From assembly GCA_030913685.1 (NCBI GenBank), contig CP133187.1:1203501-1267500 (forward strand): a DNA stretch of 64,000 nucleotides. Direction: 5' to 3'. Shown here piece after piece: positions 1 through 9,590 of the stretch (position 1 is the stretch's first letter; the number at the start of each line of letters is the position of its first letter). The notes below the pieces were generated by a model. It made no database searches. It had not been told where the DNA came from and worked only from the letters and a program-made list of their open reading frames with translations. This DNA comes from Oscillospiraceae bacterium MB24-C1. Its GTDB lineage: Bacteria; Bacillota; Clostridia; Oscillospirales; Ruminococcaceae. Position numbers and translations under genes: made by a program.

Positions 1-672
1 ACTGAAAATCGTGGCAAGCTTATTATCGGCAGTAATTTTTTCTTGGGTGCCTGCGTTTTGCCCTGCATTGTTTCTGAGTTTGAAAAGCGTTTTCCAAACA
101 TTGAGCTGACTATTATAGAAGGTACTTCAACCGAAATTGAAAATGAAATATCAAAGGGTATCATCGATATAGGCGTTATTCACCTGCCGGTGCAGTCCAA
201 TTCTATTCAGGCTATCCCAATAGGTCAGGAGCGTTTTTTTATTGCCTTGCCGCCTGATGATGCGCTTTCGACTATGGCCTATTATAAAGAGGGCGTAAAG
301 CTGCCCTATCTTGATATCAATCTTATTAAGGAACGTAATTTTATCGTCAATCATCCCACGCAACATGCACGAAAAGAGACCGACCGCATCTGCAAACTTG
401 CAGGCTTTTCGCCTAAAATAAAATTTCAGACGCGAAATATTCAAACCATTGCAAAAATGGTAGGGCGCAAAGTTGGTGTTTCGCTGATTCCATCTTCATA
501 TATAACGCTTTTTAGCGATGTGGACAAGCCCGAGTATTATAATATTGAAGAGTCGTACCTGCCTGAGTGGCGTGTAGCGGTTATATATGAAAAAACGATG
601 CCGTTGGTTCCGGCTTCCAAAGCATTTATTGAGATTTGCACCGACATTCTACCGCATATTTATGACATGTAA
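1..672 (+). CDS. LysR-family transcriptional regulator, C-terminal part (5' end outside window)
   Basis: The reading frame is open from base 1, so the start and the winged-helix DNA-binding domain lie outside the window. The visible 223 residues form the periplasmic-binding-like effector domain of a LysR regulator: an opening GKLIIGSNFF strand, then FEKRFPNIELTIIEG and a GVSLIPSSYI segment near the end. It is a paralogue of the LysR protein at 9591-10532, sharing the order of these blocks. It converges on the tricarboxylate transporter operon, and a shared hairpin lies between them. By position it may control citrate uptake or lyase genes; that is inference. No ligand can be read from the sequence. 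Confidence 0.9.
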   Translation, partial: TENRGKLIIGSNFFLGACVLPCIVSEFEKRFPNIELTIIEGTSTEIENEISKGIIDIGVIHLPVQSNSIQAIPIGQERFFIALPPDDALSTMAYYKEGVKLPYLDINLIKERNFIVNHPTQHARKETDRICKLAGFSPKIKFQTRNIQTIAKMVGRKVGVSLIPSSYITLFSDVDKPEYYNIEESYLPEWRVAVIYEKTMPLVPASKAFIEICTDILPHIYDM

Positions 673-680
673 AAATATCA

Positions 681-717
681 AAGAAGCCGCCGATAGTTAA
701 ACCGGTCGGCTTCTTTT
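681..717. terminator. Bidirectional terminator between lysR and tctA
   Basis: A 9-bp perfect outer stem (AAGAAGCCG at 681-689 with CGGCTTCTT at 707-715) is followed by a T run. The plus strand ends TTCTTTT, and the reverse complement also ends in T-rich sequence. It lies between two convergent genes (stops at 672 and 743), so it can serve both. Confidence 0.8.
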
Positions 718-742
718 CATTTTGCATTTAATCGGTTTACAC

Positions 743-2245
743 TTACGCTTTTTTCTCCTTTTTGATAAAAGGTTTAATCATAGGATAAACCAACATGGTC
801 ACGCAGGAAATCATAATAATTGCGGTGATTGGCTTTGTAAAGATACTTACCATGTCTCCGTTAGCAAGGGTATAAGCGCGGCGGAAGTTCGATTCACACA
901 TCTGTCCAAGAACTAGTCCAAGAACCAGCGCAGCCGAGTTATAGCCAAGCTTGACAAACATATAGCCGATAATACCTGCACCCGCCATCAGCATAACGTC
1001 TCCAGTGTTGTTATTAAGCGCATAGGCGCCGATAGCAGCCAGCATAACGATAACCGGACCCAAAATGCTGTATGGTACAGCCAAAATCTTGGCAAATACC
1101 TTGGCGATCATCATCGCAACGATAACCATGACGATGTTTGTGATAAACATCGAACCAAATACCGACGAAAGGTAGTCGGGCTGCGTCTTAACCAGCAGCG
1201 GGCCAACCTGGACACCCTTGATAACCAGTGCTGTCATCATAATGGCAGCAGCGTTACCGCCGGGAATGCCCAATGAAAGCAGCGGAACCATCGAGCCGCC
1301 AGTAGCTGCATTGTTGGCAGCCTCAGCAGCCACGATACCATCCGGAATACCGGTTCCTAGCAAATGCGCCTTTTTAGAGACCTTCTTTTCAATCGCATAG
1401 GAGAGGAAGGAGGCAATGGTCGCACCAGCACCGGGCAGAATACCAACGACTGTGCCCAAAATGGACGAGCGGGCCATAGTGCTCTTTGTCTCCCAAATAT
1501 CTTTGAAAGAAGGCAGAACGGTTTTCGTTTTAGAGGAACCGGGGCCTGTTTCTGCTTTAGCATCAATCTTTTTCGGCTTGCTGGTCTGTTTAAGAACTTC
1601 GGTAACAGCAAAGAGACCGATCATGACGGGGATCATTTCGATACCGGACAGCAGCGTGGAGTTGCCCCAGGTGAATCTAGCGATGCCAAGCATCGGGTCC
1701 ATACCGACGGTGGCAAGCGCAAGACCCAAGAGGCCAGAAATCAGCGTCTTAATCAGGTTGCCGCTATCCAAACATGAAAGAACCGACAAACCTAGGAAAG
1801 AAACTGCAAACAACTCAGACGGACCAAACTTAAGCGCGACGGCAGCAAGCTGCGGAGAAATAAGCGCCATCGCAAACGCGGCGACCATACCGCCAATTGC
1901 AGAAGCAACGAGCGAGTAGCCAAGCGCCTTGCCCGCTTCACCACGCTGCGCCATGGGATAACCGTCGAAAGTAGTGGGTGCAGAAGACGGCGTGCCGGGA
2001 ATTTTAAACAGAATAGCGGTGATACCACCGCCAGTAATAGACGCACAATAAACCGAAACCAGAAAGGCAATAGCGATAACCGGCTTCATGGCGTACGCAA
2101 AGGGAAGTGCCAGCGCTACCGCCATAGATGCTGAAACACCGGGCATAGCGCCAAAAATAACACCGATAAAGGTACCTGCAAACAAAAGGAGGAAGGTAGA
2201 CGGTGCCAGTACGATTTGAAGGCCATTAATTAACAGATCAAACAT
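743..2245 (-). CDS. tctA: Tripartite tricarboxylate transporter, large membrane subunit TctA
   Basis: A 500-residue, strongly hydrophobic protein with about a dozen membrane segments, the usual length of TctA. The glycine-rich family segments GVIFGAMPGVSASM (about residue 28) and GILPGAGATIASFLSYAIEKK (about residue 268) are present. TctA is the channel-forming subunit of a sodium- or proton-coupled, binding-protein-dependent importer of di- and tricarboxylates. It follows tctB by 18 bp with a Shine-Dalgarno just upstream and is the last gene of the citDEF-tctCBA run. The neighbouring citrate lyase makes citrate the likely substrate, by inference. Confidence 0.93.
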   Translation of the reverse strand: MFDLLINGLQIVLAPSTFLLLFAGTFIGVIFGAMPGVSASMAVALALPFAYAMKPVIAIAFLVSVYCASITGGGITAILFKIPGTPSSAPTTFDGYPMAQRGEAGKALGYSLVASAIGGMVAAFAMALISPQLAAVALKFGPSELFAVSFLGLSVLSCLDSGNLIKTLISGLLGLALATVGMDPMLGIARFTWGNSTLLSGIEMIPVMIGLFAVTEVLKQTSKPKKIDAKAETGPGSSKTKTVLPSFKDIWETKSTMARSSILGTVVGILPGAGATIASFLSYAIEKKVSKKAHLLGTGIPDGIVAAEAANNAATGGSMVPLLSLGIPGGNAAAIMMTALVIKGVQVGPLLVKTQPDYLSSVFGSMFITNIVMVIVAMMIAKVFAKILAVPYSILGPVIVMLAAIGAYALNNNTGDVMLMAGAGIIGYMFVKLGYNSAALVLGLVLGQMCESNFRRAYTLANGDMVSIFTKPITAIIMISCVTMLVYPMIKPFIKKEKKA

Positions 2246-2263
2246 TTTACTTTCACTCCTTTC

Positions 2264-2764
2264 TTAGAATGACAGGAAACCTTCGCACATTAATGCAAAC
2301 TCGCGGAACACACCGCTACCTCTAGCCAGCATAATGCTTAAAGCACCTTGGAATAGTACATACAATAGGAATGTAATACCCAGCGAAAAAAGAAAAAGTC
2401 TTAACCATCTTCTTTCGCCCAGCAATGCGCCGTATGCCATCAGGAATAAGAAGCATACCGGCATAAATCCAATGTAAGGCATGAGCAACGCCATAATAAA
2501 CACAAGCACCATGCCGATAAAAAGCTTGCCTTTAAAAAATTCAGTAAATTTAAATTCGCCAAGAGTTTTAAAAGAATCAGCTTTATTTTCTTTAAGGCTT
2601 TTAACGATATTCGCAATCAGCAGTGCAATCATCGCCACAAGAATCATTCTGGGCCAGAATGCCGCGCCTAACTCGGTTGCCGTTGGGGCAGGCGACTGGG
2701 CGCCTACCAAAAAAAAGCAATAAACCGCAAAAACAGTAAGAAAGATAGAGAATAAAAGATCCAA
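2264..2764 (-). CDS. tctB: Tripartite tricarboxylate transporter, small membrane subunit TctB
   Basis: A 166-residue protein with four predicted membrane segments, typical of the TctB subunit that sits with TctA. The TTG at 2764 was chosen because a strong GGAGGGAGG site precedes it. A longer frame back to 2833 would add an arginine-rich stretch unlike the family. It lies between tctC and tctA and is clearly part of the same transcript. Sequence conservation in TctB is low, so the call rests on size, topology and position. Confidence 0.87.
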   Translation of the reverse strand: MDLLFSIFLTVFAVYCFFLVGAQSPAPTATELGAAFWPRMILVAMIALLIANIVKSLKENKADSFKTLGEFKFTEFFKGKLFIGMVLVFIMALLMPYIGFMPVCFLFLMAYGALLGERRWLRLFLFSLGITFLLYVLFQGALSIMLARGSGVFREFALMCEGFLSF

Positions 2765-2845
2765 ACTATTGCCTCCCTCCGGATACGTTTGATAGCGCCG
2801 GCGCCGTATAACGCGGCGCCGGACACAAATCAATTTAATTCTAGA

Positions 2846-3847
2846 TTATTTTTTGCCAAACATTGCAACAAAGTCCTGATAGTCAGCATCCCATGCAGCC
2901 TTGTAGTCTGCAGTGTTCTTCCAGCCCGGACGCTGATCTAAGCCTTCGGTCTTGGCCCAAGCCTGGAAACCCTCACTAGCAACAGCTTTTTCAGCAGCCG
3001 CTTCGAACGCCTTGATAGCGCCCTCCGGGGTTCCGTTCGCATAGAAGATGCCGCGGGCGGGTCCAAAGTAGGACTCAACGCCGATTTCGCCAGCAGCCTC
3101 AACGTTCTCATAGCCAGGCATGGTCAGTCTCTTCTCGGTGAAGGACATGATAACCTTCATATCGCCAGACTGAACCATGGCAGCAACCTCAGCAGGGCCT
3201 ACAACGGCAAGGCCGACATGGTTGCCGATGACGTCGGCGTTGAGCTGAGCGCCCTCTGTGTAAGCAACAGCCTCAATCTTGTCGCCGAAAGCAGCCTCAA
3301 TACAAGCGCCGTCGAGACCGGTGATAGACATAACGCCAGCCTTTACAGAGCCGGGGTTTGCTTCAACATACTCCATGAGTTCCTTGTAATTGTTATAAGG
3401 CGCATCTTTGCTGGCAACAAGAATATTGCAGTCATGTACGAGCTGGGTGAGGGGGTTGATCTTGCCATAAACGTCAAAATCGGTCGCGCCGGTCACCTGA
3501 GCCAGCAGAGGAGAAGGTGTGCAAAGCAGGAAGGTGTAACCATCAGCGGGCTGGCTTGTGGCAAACTCAACACCGGTTACGCCGCCTGCACCTGCCTTAT
3601 TGTTAACAACAACGGGCACGCCAAGTTCTTTCTCAAGAGCGGTGGCAAAGGTTCTGGCAGTGGTATCGGCACCGCCGCCGTTGCCCCAGGGGCAAATAAT
3701 CTCAATTTTTCTTTCAAATTTCCACTCAGCGCTTTCTGCGGGGGTGCTACCAGGAGCAGGAGCGGCACTAGAAGCGGTTTTACCGCAACCTGCAAATGCC
3801 ATTACGAGCATAGCCAAGGTGACAATAAGAGTAATAACCTTTTTCAT
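2846..3847 (-). CDS. tctC: Tripartite tricarboxylate transporter substrate-binding lipoprotein TctC (Bug family)
   Basis: A 333-residue extracellular binding protein. The N-terminus is a lipoprotein signal: MKK, a hydrophobic core, then the lipobox AFAGC with Cys about residue 21, followed by a Ser/Ala/Pro linker. The mature part shows the Bug/TctC pattern IICPWGNGGGADTTARTFA and NNKAGAGGVTG, which form the carboxylate-binding loops. The ATG at 3847 has a good AAAGGAG site; an upstream in-frame start at 3901 would put 18 residues before the signal peptide. It delivers substrate to TctAB and is the first transporter gene after citF. Confidence 0.93.
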   Translation of the reverse strand: MKKVITLIVTLAMLVMAFAGCGKTASSAAPAPGSTPAESAEWKFERKIEIICPWGNGGGADTTARTFATALEKELGVPVVVNNKAGAGGVTGVEFATSQPADGYTFLLCTPSPLLAQVTGATDFDVYGKINPLTQLVHDCNILVASKDAPYNNYKELMEYVEANPGSVKAGVMSITGLDGACIEAAFGDKIEAVAYTEGAQLNADVIGNHVGLAVVGPAEVAAMVQSGDMKVIMSFTEKRLTMPGYENVEAAGEIGVESYFGPARGIFYANGTPEGAIKAFEAAAEKAVASEGFQAWAKTEGLDQRPGWKNTADYKAAWDADYQDFVAMFGKK

Positions 3848-3916
3848 AATTTTTCTCCTTTTCTTATCTATTTTTGGCGAATATTTATTCGCTAAAAACA
3901 AGTTGGATCCCCTTTG

Positions 3917-5470
3917 TTATTCCACAGGTTCGACCTGTCTTACAACATCGATTATTGTACCGTCACGTGCCTCAATGATGCCAACTACGCGATCTTTAAA
4001 CTTGACTGGATCGGGCGTTCCAACAATCTTGTAGGCGATGTCACGAAGTTCTTCGATGGTTTTAAGGGGAAGCTTTGTATCCTTTAAGGCATCCAGCAAA
4101 TCCGTTCGCAACGGGTTGATTGCAATACCATAATCGGTGACAACAACGTCAACGGTTTCTCCGGGCGTCGTAACGGTGGTGACGTCACTGCACACAGCGG
4201 GTATTCTGCCTTGAAGCAGTGGTGCAATGACAATGGTGCATTTAGCGCCCGCCGCCGTATCGGGGTGTCCACCCTGCGCACCTGTAATAATGCCATCTGA
4301 GCCAACAACCACATTACAGTTGAATTTTGTATCAATCTCAAGCGAAGCAAGAATAACAAAATCCAGCTTGTTTACATAGGCGCCTTTATTGAAGGGATTG
4401 GCATATTCAGATGCTGAAATCTCAATATGATTGGGGTTTTTCTTAATGCTTTCGACAGCGCCAAGATCAAAATCCTGCGTGTCCACCAGCTTGTCGACCA
4501 AACCCTCTTCAAGTAGCTTGCACATCGGTGTCGTTAAACCGCCAACACCAAATCCCATCTTAATTCCACGTCTTTTCATTTCTTCAGCAAGTGAAATAGT
4601 GGATGCAATTGAAGCGCCACCAACGCCTGTCTGATAAGAAAACCCGTCTTTAAAATAGGGCGTATTGATAACCACCTGGGTGCAATAATCCGCCATTTTA
4701 AGCTTGCGCATGTCGGTGGTAGGCTTTGCTGCTCCAGAAGCGATCTTTGCAGGATTACCAATCTCGTCAACCACACAGACATAGTCTACGTTTATCATTG
4801 AGATGCTGGCCGGCGCGTTCGGAAACGGTACCAGCGTATCGGTGATGGCAACCACCTTATCGGCATATTGCGCGTCCACCATGGCATATGATAGTACGCC
4901 ACAATCGCTTTTTCCGCCATTGGCACGGCAATTGCCGTACTCGTCACAGGTGGGGGCACCGATAAAAGCGATATCGATGTGCTCTTCGCCGCTTTCAATC
5001 GCTCTTACGCGTCCGCCATGTGAACACATAGTAGCCAAACCTTTCAGCTTGCCGCCGGAAATGGCTTCGCCAATGCCACCGCGTACACCGGATGAGCGAA
5101 TGGAAGTAATGGTTCCATCTTCAATCATGGGTACCAAACTATCGTGCGCCTTGCCGAGGCTTGTTGCACAGATTCTCAGGTTCTTTATCCCCCGTGCGTA
5201 TATTCTTTCCATCACCATGTTAACAACATAATCGCCTTCACGAAAGTGGTGATGAAAAGAAAGTGTCATGCCGTCTTTAATGTCGCACTTGTCAAGCGCT
5301 TCGTCTATTGAAGACACCAGCTTTGTTCTAGTGGGGTCTACAACCGCTCTCGTTTTTGGCGCGCTTTTGACATATTCGTAGTTATCAAATTCTAGATAAC
5401 CCATATAAGGCTTTTTGCCCGTTAGATTAAGTACCTCGTGCGGGATTTCTCTTCCGACTTTATTAATCAT
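3917..5470 (-). CDS. citF: Citrate lyase alpha subunit (citrate:acetyl-ACP transferase)
   Basis: A 517-residue protein, the normal size for CitF. Recognisable segments include the N-terminal REIPHEVLNLTGKKPYMGY, SFHHHFREGDYVVNMVM, SSGVRGGIGEAISGGKL and GAQGGHPDTAAGAKC. It moves the acetyl group of the acyl-carrier CitD to citrate, making citryl-ACP for CitE. It starts 2 bp after citE ends, in the order citD-citE-citF, so the three subunits are co-translated. With the transporter genes directly downstream, the operon links citrate import to cleavage into acetate and oxaloacetate. Confidence 0.96.
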   Translation of the reverse strand: MINKVGREIPHEVLNLTGKKPYMGYLEFDNYEYVKSAPKTRAVVDPTRTKLVSSIDEALDKCDIKDGMTLSFHHHFREGDYVVNMVMERIYARGIKNLRICATSLGKAHDSLVPMIEDGTITSIRSSGVRGGIGEAISGGKLKGLATMCSHGGRVRAIESGEEHIDIAFIGAPTCDEYGNCRANGGKSDCGVLSYAMVDAQYADKVVAITDTLVPFPNAPASISMINVDYVCVVDEIGNPAKIASGAAKPTTDMRKLKMADYCTQVVINTPYFKDGFSYQTGVGGASIASTISLAEEMKRRGIKMGFGVGGLTTPMCKLLEEGLVDKLVDTQDFDLGAVESIKKNPNHIEISASEYANPFNKGAYVNKLDFVILASLEIDTKFNCNVVVGSDGIITGAQGGHPDTAAGAKCTIVIAPLLQGRIPAVCSDVTTVTTPGETVDVVVTDYGIAINPLRTDLLDALKDTKLPLKTIEELRDIAYKIVGTPDPVKFKDRVVGIIEARDGTIIDVVRQVEPVE

Positions 5471-5472
5471 GA

Positions 5473-6375
5473 TTATAAATCCCCCTCGTATACGCCGGAC
5501 GCTTTTGCAAGCTCAATAGTCCGTTTTGCTCCGTCATAAAAGGCGATATCAATCATCTTGCCGTTAACCGTAAACACGCCGATGCCCTGTGCCTTCTTTT
5601 CGTCAATCTCTGTAACAACCTTTTCGGCAAAATCAATTTCTTTAAAAGTAGGGGTAAATATCCGGTGCGTCACATTGATTTGTCTGGGGTTGATAATGCT
5701 TTTACCATCAAAACCCATCATCTTGATCATACGAACTTCTTTTTCAAAACCTTCCATATCGTCAAGATTGGTAAAGACAGTGTCAAAACACTGAACGCCC
5801 GAAGCTCTTGCCGCAATAATCATATTTTGTCTTGCGCCCATCAGTTCAACACCTGTTCCAGAGATTACGGTCTGTAGATCCTTCGTATAATCGCCGCCAG
5901 AAAGGGCAATTCCAAAAAGCCGTTCAGAGCTTTCACAAATTTCCAAAGCATTAACAACGCCGCGGGTCGACTCAATAGCTGCCATCAACAGGGTGGAGCC
6001 TATCGGTCGTCCAAACTCACGCTCCGCTTCTTCAACCGCCATATCTACGGTTTTAACGTCGCTGGCATATTGCGTTTTAGGAATTCTAATTGCATCCGCA
6101 CCGCCAGCCACACAGACTCTGATATCTTCCCGCCAGTGCTCGGTATCGAGACCGTTGATTCTGACCACACGTTCAATTCCTCGGTAGTCAATTTCTTGCA
6201 GGGCATGATAGAGCGAAAACCTGGCTGAGTCCTTCTGGTTTTCAGCAACTGCGTCCTCAAGATCGAGCATAATAGAATCGGGGGCATAGATATAAGGGTC
6301 TTTAATCAGCCCCGGCTTCTGGCAGTTGAGGAACATCATCGTCCTTCTCAATCGGTTTTTATTTGGGTGTATCAT
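5473..6375 (-). CDS. citE: Citrate lyase beta subunit (citryl-ACP lyase)
   Basis: A 300-residue TIM-barrel protein of the HpcH/HpaI-CitE family. The metal-binding MLDLEDAVAENQKD block is near residue 37, followed by RVVRINGLDTEHW and the late AIESTRGVVNALEI segment with the second acidic ligand. It cleaves citryl-ACP to acetyl-ACP and oxaloacetate. Its start overlaps the citD stop by four bases (ATGA), the usual sign of translational coupling. Confidence 0.96.
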   Translation of the reverse strand: MIHPNKNRLRRTMMFLNCQKPGLIKDPYIYAPDSIMLDLEDAVAENQKDSARFSLYHALQEIDYRGIERVVRINGLDTEHWREDIRVCVAGGADAIRIPKTQYASDVKTVDMAVEEAEREFGRPIGSTLLMAAIESTRGVVNALEICESSERLFGIALSGGDYTKDLQTVISGTGVELMGARQNMIIAARASGVQCFDTVFTNLDDMEGFEKEVRMIKMMGFDGKSIINPRQINVTHRIFTPTFKEIDFAEKVVTEIDEKKAQGIGVFTVNGKMIDIAFYDGAKRTIELAKASGVYEGDL

Positions 6376-6671
6376 TTAATAGAACCCCCCCAATTAACCT
6401 TGCCTTCAAATTCCGCCGCTCTAAAAACAGCACATTCCACTCTAGCTTTCAGTGTACAGTCGAGCGCGCCTCTGTCCTCGACCTTAATCTTAATTCCTTT
6501 GACATTCAAGCGCTCTAAAGTTTCGGTAACAGTCTGACGAATTTGCCTCAAAAACTGTTGAGCAACGCTGCTTGAAATTTCAAGCTCTATTCCGTCCTGC
6601 AACGGTTCAACAACCACACGAGCATCGCTGGATTCAAGCGTGCCTGCAGCAGCCGTCTTTTTAATGACCAT
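6372..6671 (-). CDS. citD: Citrate lyase gamma subunit (acyl carrier protein)
   Basis: A 99-residue acyl carrier that bears the phosphoribosyl-dephospho-CoA group of citrate lyase. The attachment region is AGTLESSDARV near residues 8-18; the second serine of ESSD corresponds to the family's modified serine. The ATG at 6671 follows AAGGAGG; an in-frame start at 6695 has no such site. It is first in the citDEF-tctCBA operon. The enzymes that make and attach the prosthetic group (CitG, CitX) are not in the window. Confidence 0.93.
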   Translation of the reverse strand: MVIKKTAAAGTLESSDARVVVEPLQDGIELEISSSVAQQFLRQIRQTVTETLERLNVKGIKIKVEDRGALDCTLKARVECAVFRAAEFEGKVNWGGSIK

Positions 6672-6731
6672 GCAAATCCTCCTTAACCAAACCAACTTCT
6701 CATCGAGATATGTTTGGCTCCTACTTAAAAT

Positions 6732-6759
6732 ATTATATACATGCTGCCATCTTTGACAA
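6732..6759 (-). promoter_or_regulatory. Sigma-A promoter of citDEF-tctCBA
   Basis: Read on the minus strand, TTGTCA (6759-6754) and TATAAT (6737-6732) are separated by 16 bp, about 60 nt upstream of the citD start. Five of six bases match the -35 consensus and all six the -10. A LysR-type dyad sits directly against the -35 box. Confidence 0.65.
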
Positions 6760-6774
6760 ATACCAAATCGGTAT
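6760..6774. promoter_or_regulatory. Candidate LysR-type operator upstream of citD
   Basis: The interrupted dyad ATACC-N5-GGTAT fits the T-N11-A pattern recognised by LysR regulators. It abuts the -35 box of the citD promoter. Two LysR genes flank the module, so either could bind here. The assignment is inference from position and symmetry. Confidence 0.4.
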
Positions 6775-7176
6775 GATCGCCATACAAAACTTTGATAAAT
6801 TATAAAACTTCAACGTTTATATCAATCTCATTCGTAAAATAATTGTGAATTAGCACAAAATATTAGACTCATTTTTGAAAAATATTTTCAATATATGAAA
6901 TTAGAAAAGGAATGATCCACAGCCAAAGCTGTAGATCATTCCTACTTGTCTAAAAAGTTTTTTTGCACCGCTCTAATGCATTTTGACAACGCACTTATTG
7001 TTCATTTTTTTGCTTTTCAAGCGGACTATCCATTGAATTTCGTACCTGTTAACACAAAAACCGGCGTTTACGATCTCCGCAGACGTCGGGCATTTTCACA
7101 GCGATCCTCTGCCTTTTCGCACTATGTTACATCGCTTTATGAATTCACTTTATTGCTTCTGCATTTACAGGTTATA
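6775..7176. other. Intergenic stretch between citD promoter and hydratase gene
   Basis: An AT-rich stretch of about 400 bases with no supported gene. It holds a 7-bp inverted repeat around a 3-base centre at 6875-6891 (TTGAAAA/TTTTCAA) and the long hairpin at 6908-6943, which probably ends the hydratase transcript. A frame at 6946-7206 lacks a ribosome site and family features. Confidence 0.6.
6908..6943 (-). terminator. Hairpin downstream of the hydratase gene
   Basis: Arms AGGAATGATC (6908-6917) and GATCATTCCT (6934-6943), continued by ACAGC/GCTGT around a CAAA loop, give a nearly perfect 15-16-bp stem. On the minus strand it is followed by CCTTTTCT, a modest T run, about 230 nt after the hydratase stop. 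It may also insulate the citD promoter. Confidence 0.55.
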
Positions 7177-9468
7177 TCAAATGCCACTGTTATAATAGTT
7201 AATTAGACAGCCGGATGCAATGATTTGCTTTTCCGGCCCGGTGAGATCATCAACATAGACAGCAATCTCTTTAACCGAGTGACCATTGACGACATATGCC
7301 TTCATTTCTTTTTGGCCGGATAGCAGCGTGGCGCGAATACCCTTAATATAGACATAACTGTCAAGTGCAACATCATCGCCATCCTTAACAATAAAAGGTA
7401 TAATACCCCAGTTGATCAGGTTAGAGCGGTAGCGTTTGGTTGCATATTCTTTTGCAAAATTGGCCCAGCCGCCAAGCACCTTCTGGCAAGAGGCCGCCTG
7501 CTCGCGGGCGGATCCATCGCCGGGCTTATTGGCAAAAAAAGAAGAACCTATACCAACCTGCTTTTCGTCCCCTTCAAACAACCCCTTTTGCCGTAGCATA
7601 TTAAACACCTGCGCTATTTCAGCATTTTCAGCGGGGGATACACCGTTTTCGCGCGCGACCTCAATTTCACGCAGCTGCTTAGACTTTGGCACGTAGTCCG
7701 GGGCTTTACGACTGAGCGCAAACTCCGAAAGCCTCTCCGGGTTGGAGCGGAAGGATGACGTCTCGCCCGAGGGGATAAGCTCATCCGTAGTGGTTACCGG
7801 ATCGTCGATATAAGTAACCACCTTCACGAGCAGATCGTCAGTCAGACTTGGCATTTTGGGCCATTCTTTAATATTGGGTCCCATGACCAGCGAAACACTT
7901 GCATTATGGTTATCGGTAGCGTTAAGAACACGCTTTTCATAAATGCCTTTATCAAAATAATAGGCCGGCTTTGTCAGCTTAAAATCAATTTCCTCTGCAC
8001 TGGTCAGCTTGCCACTGTTAATCGCAGTTGCCGCAATGCTGCGCGCATCCATAAGCGCCACAGAAGCCACCTGGCCCTCGCCTGGCTTTGAACCTTCGCG
8101 GTTGGGGAAATTTCTGGTGGTGTGGCGGATCGAAAATTCGCCGTTTGCGGGGGTGTCACCCGCGCCAAAGCAGGGGCCACAAAACGCGCTGCGCACAATC
8201 GCGCCGGCAGCCATCAGCTTTTCGATACTGCCGTTTCTAATTAGCTGAATATAGGCCGGCTGGCTGGAGGGATAGACGCTCATCGCAAATGCGCCATTGC
8301 CGACAGATTTTCCGTTTAAAATATCTGCTGTGTCGACGATATTATCATAAGTACCCCCTGCACAGCCTGCAATAATTCCTTGATCGACGTATATATCGCC
8401 ATTGATCACCTTGTCTGCAAGTCTTAAGCGCAGCGACTTATTTTCCAGCTGTTTGAGCGCTTCTTCTTCAGTATATTTTAATATCTCAAGAGGGTTCTTC
8501 TTTAATTCATCAATGGTATACACATTGCTGGGATGGAACGGTAACGCAATAGAAGGCTTGATGGTCGAAAGATCCACATAAATGCAACCATCGTAATAGG
8601 TAACCTCGCCTGGCTCAAGCTTTTTGTAATCCCCTGCCCGATCGTGCGCTTCGAGATAAGTTTTGACCTTGCCGTCGGTTTTCCAAACCGAACTCCAACA
8701 GGTGGTCTCGGTGGTCATTACATCGATGCCGTTTCTGTATTCAACATCAAGGTTTCCAACACCGTCACCGATAAATTCCATAACCTTGTTTTTGACATAA
8801 CCATTTGCAAATACCTTTCCGATGATAGAGAGCGCCACATCCTGCGGGCCGACAGCCTTTGAGGGCTTGCCAGTAAGATAGACCGCCACCACCTGGGGAT
8901 ACTGCATATCATAAGTGCGGCTCAATAGTTGCTTCGCCAGCTCACCGCCACCCTCGCCCACCGCCATGGTGCCAAGTGCACCGTATCGGGTGTGACTATC
9001 GGAGCCGAGTATCATCTTGCCAGGCCCAGCCATCATCTCGCGGTTAAACTGGTGGATAACTGCCAGATTGGTCGGCACATAGACACCGCCAAAGCGTTTT
9101 GCAGCTGATAGGGCAAACATGTGATCATCTTCGTTGATGGTGCCGCCAACCGCACAAAGCGAGTTGTGACAGTTGGTGAGTACATATGGAACAGGAAACT
9201 TTGTCAAACCTGAAGCAATCGCCGTTTGAATAATGCCAACATAGGTAATATCATGACTGGTGAGTGAATCAAATTTAAGCTTGAGCTGATGCTCGTTTTC
9301 GCCAGCATTATGGCTTTTCAGAATGGCGTGCGCTATTGTGCCTTTCTTAGCTTCTTCCTTCGCGACTGTTTTGCCAGTCATCTGCTCAATTTTTGCCGGT
9401 GCATCATTCGTATCCTCTATAATTTCTGAACCAACCAGAAAAACGCCACCGTTATAAAGCTTTATCAT
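7177..9468 (-). CDS. Aconitase-family hydratase
   Basis: A 763-residue aconitase-superfamily protein. The iron-sulfur ligands are visible as Cys in [10 protein letters not shown] (mid protein) and the pair in [12 protein letters not shown]. Substrate and fold motifs include [13 protein letters not shown] and the late swivelling domain with [18 protein letters not shown]. The length and the divergent N-terminus fit the YbhJ-like 'hydratase' branch rather than classical AcnA or AcnB. It may isomerise citrate/isocitrate or hydrate a related tri-acid; the substrate is not readable. It is transcribed divergently from the LysR gene at 9591, with the citrate lyase operon downstream on the same strand. 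Confidence 0.88.
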   Translation of the reverse strand: MIKLYNGGVFLVGSEIIEDTNDAPAKIEQMTGKTVAKEEAKKGTIAHAILKSHNAGENEHQLKLKFDSLTSHDITYVGIIQTAIASGLTKFPVPYVLTNCHNSLCAVGGTINEDDHMFALSAAKRFGGVYVPTNLAVIHQFNREMMAGPGKMILGSDSHTRYGALGTMAVGEGGGELAKQLLSRTYDMQYPQVVAVYLTGKPSKAVGPQDVALSIIGKVFANGYVKNKVMEFIGDGVGNLDVEYRNGIDVMTTETTCWSSVWKTDGKVKTYLEAHDRAGDYKKLEPGEVTYYDGCIYVDLSTIKPSIALPFHPSNVYTIDELKKNPLEILKYTEEEALKQLENKSLRLRLADKVINGDIYVDQGIIAGCAGGTYDNIVDTADILNGKSVGNGAFAMSVYPSSQPAYIQLIRNGSIEKLMAAGAIVRSAFCGPCFGAGDTPANGEFSIRHTTRNFPNREGSKPGEGQVASVALMDARSIAATAINSGKLTSAEEIDFKLTKPAYYFDKGIYEKRVLNATDNHNASVSLVMGPNIKEWPKMPSLTDDLLVKVVTYIDDPVTTTDELIPSGETSSFRSNPERLSEFALSRKAPDYVPKSKQLREIEVARENGVSPAENAEIAQVFNMLRQKGLFEGDEKQVGIGSSFFANKPGDGSAREQAASCQKVLGGWANFAKEYATKRYRSNLINWGIIPFIVKDGDDVALDSYVYIKGIRATLLSGQKEMKAYVVNGHSVKEIAVYVDDLTGPEKQIIASGCLINYYNSGI

Positions 9469-9516
9469 TGCGCTCTTCCTTTCAAGATTGTTTGTTGATT
9501 TTATTATATGGCGGCC

Positions 9517-9540
9517 TTATAATATAAACAAATATTATAA
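9517..9540. promoter_or_regulatory. Inverted repeat in the hydratase/LysR divergent promoter region
   Basis: Nine-base arms TTATAATAT and ATATTATAA flank a 6-base centre. The dyad lies in the 122-bp gap between divergent genes, the classic place for autoregulation by a LysR protein that also controls its neighbour. The sequence is very AT-rich, so part of the symmetry could be promoter boxes. Confidence 0.4.
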
Positions 9541-9590
9541 TTTTATAAAGTGCATAATATTTTTATTATATAGCGACTGCGAGGGACAAC

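Noticed and set aside
6946-7206. Open frame of 86 codons on the plus strand
   Set aside because: No ribosome site, no recognisable features, and it runs into the 3' end of the hydratase gene.
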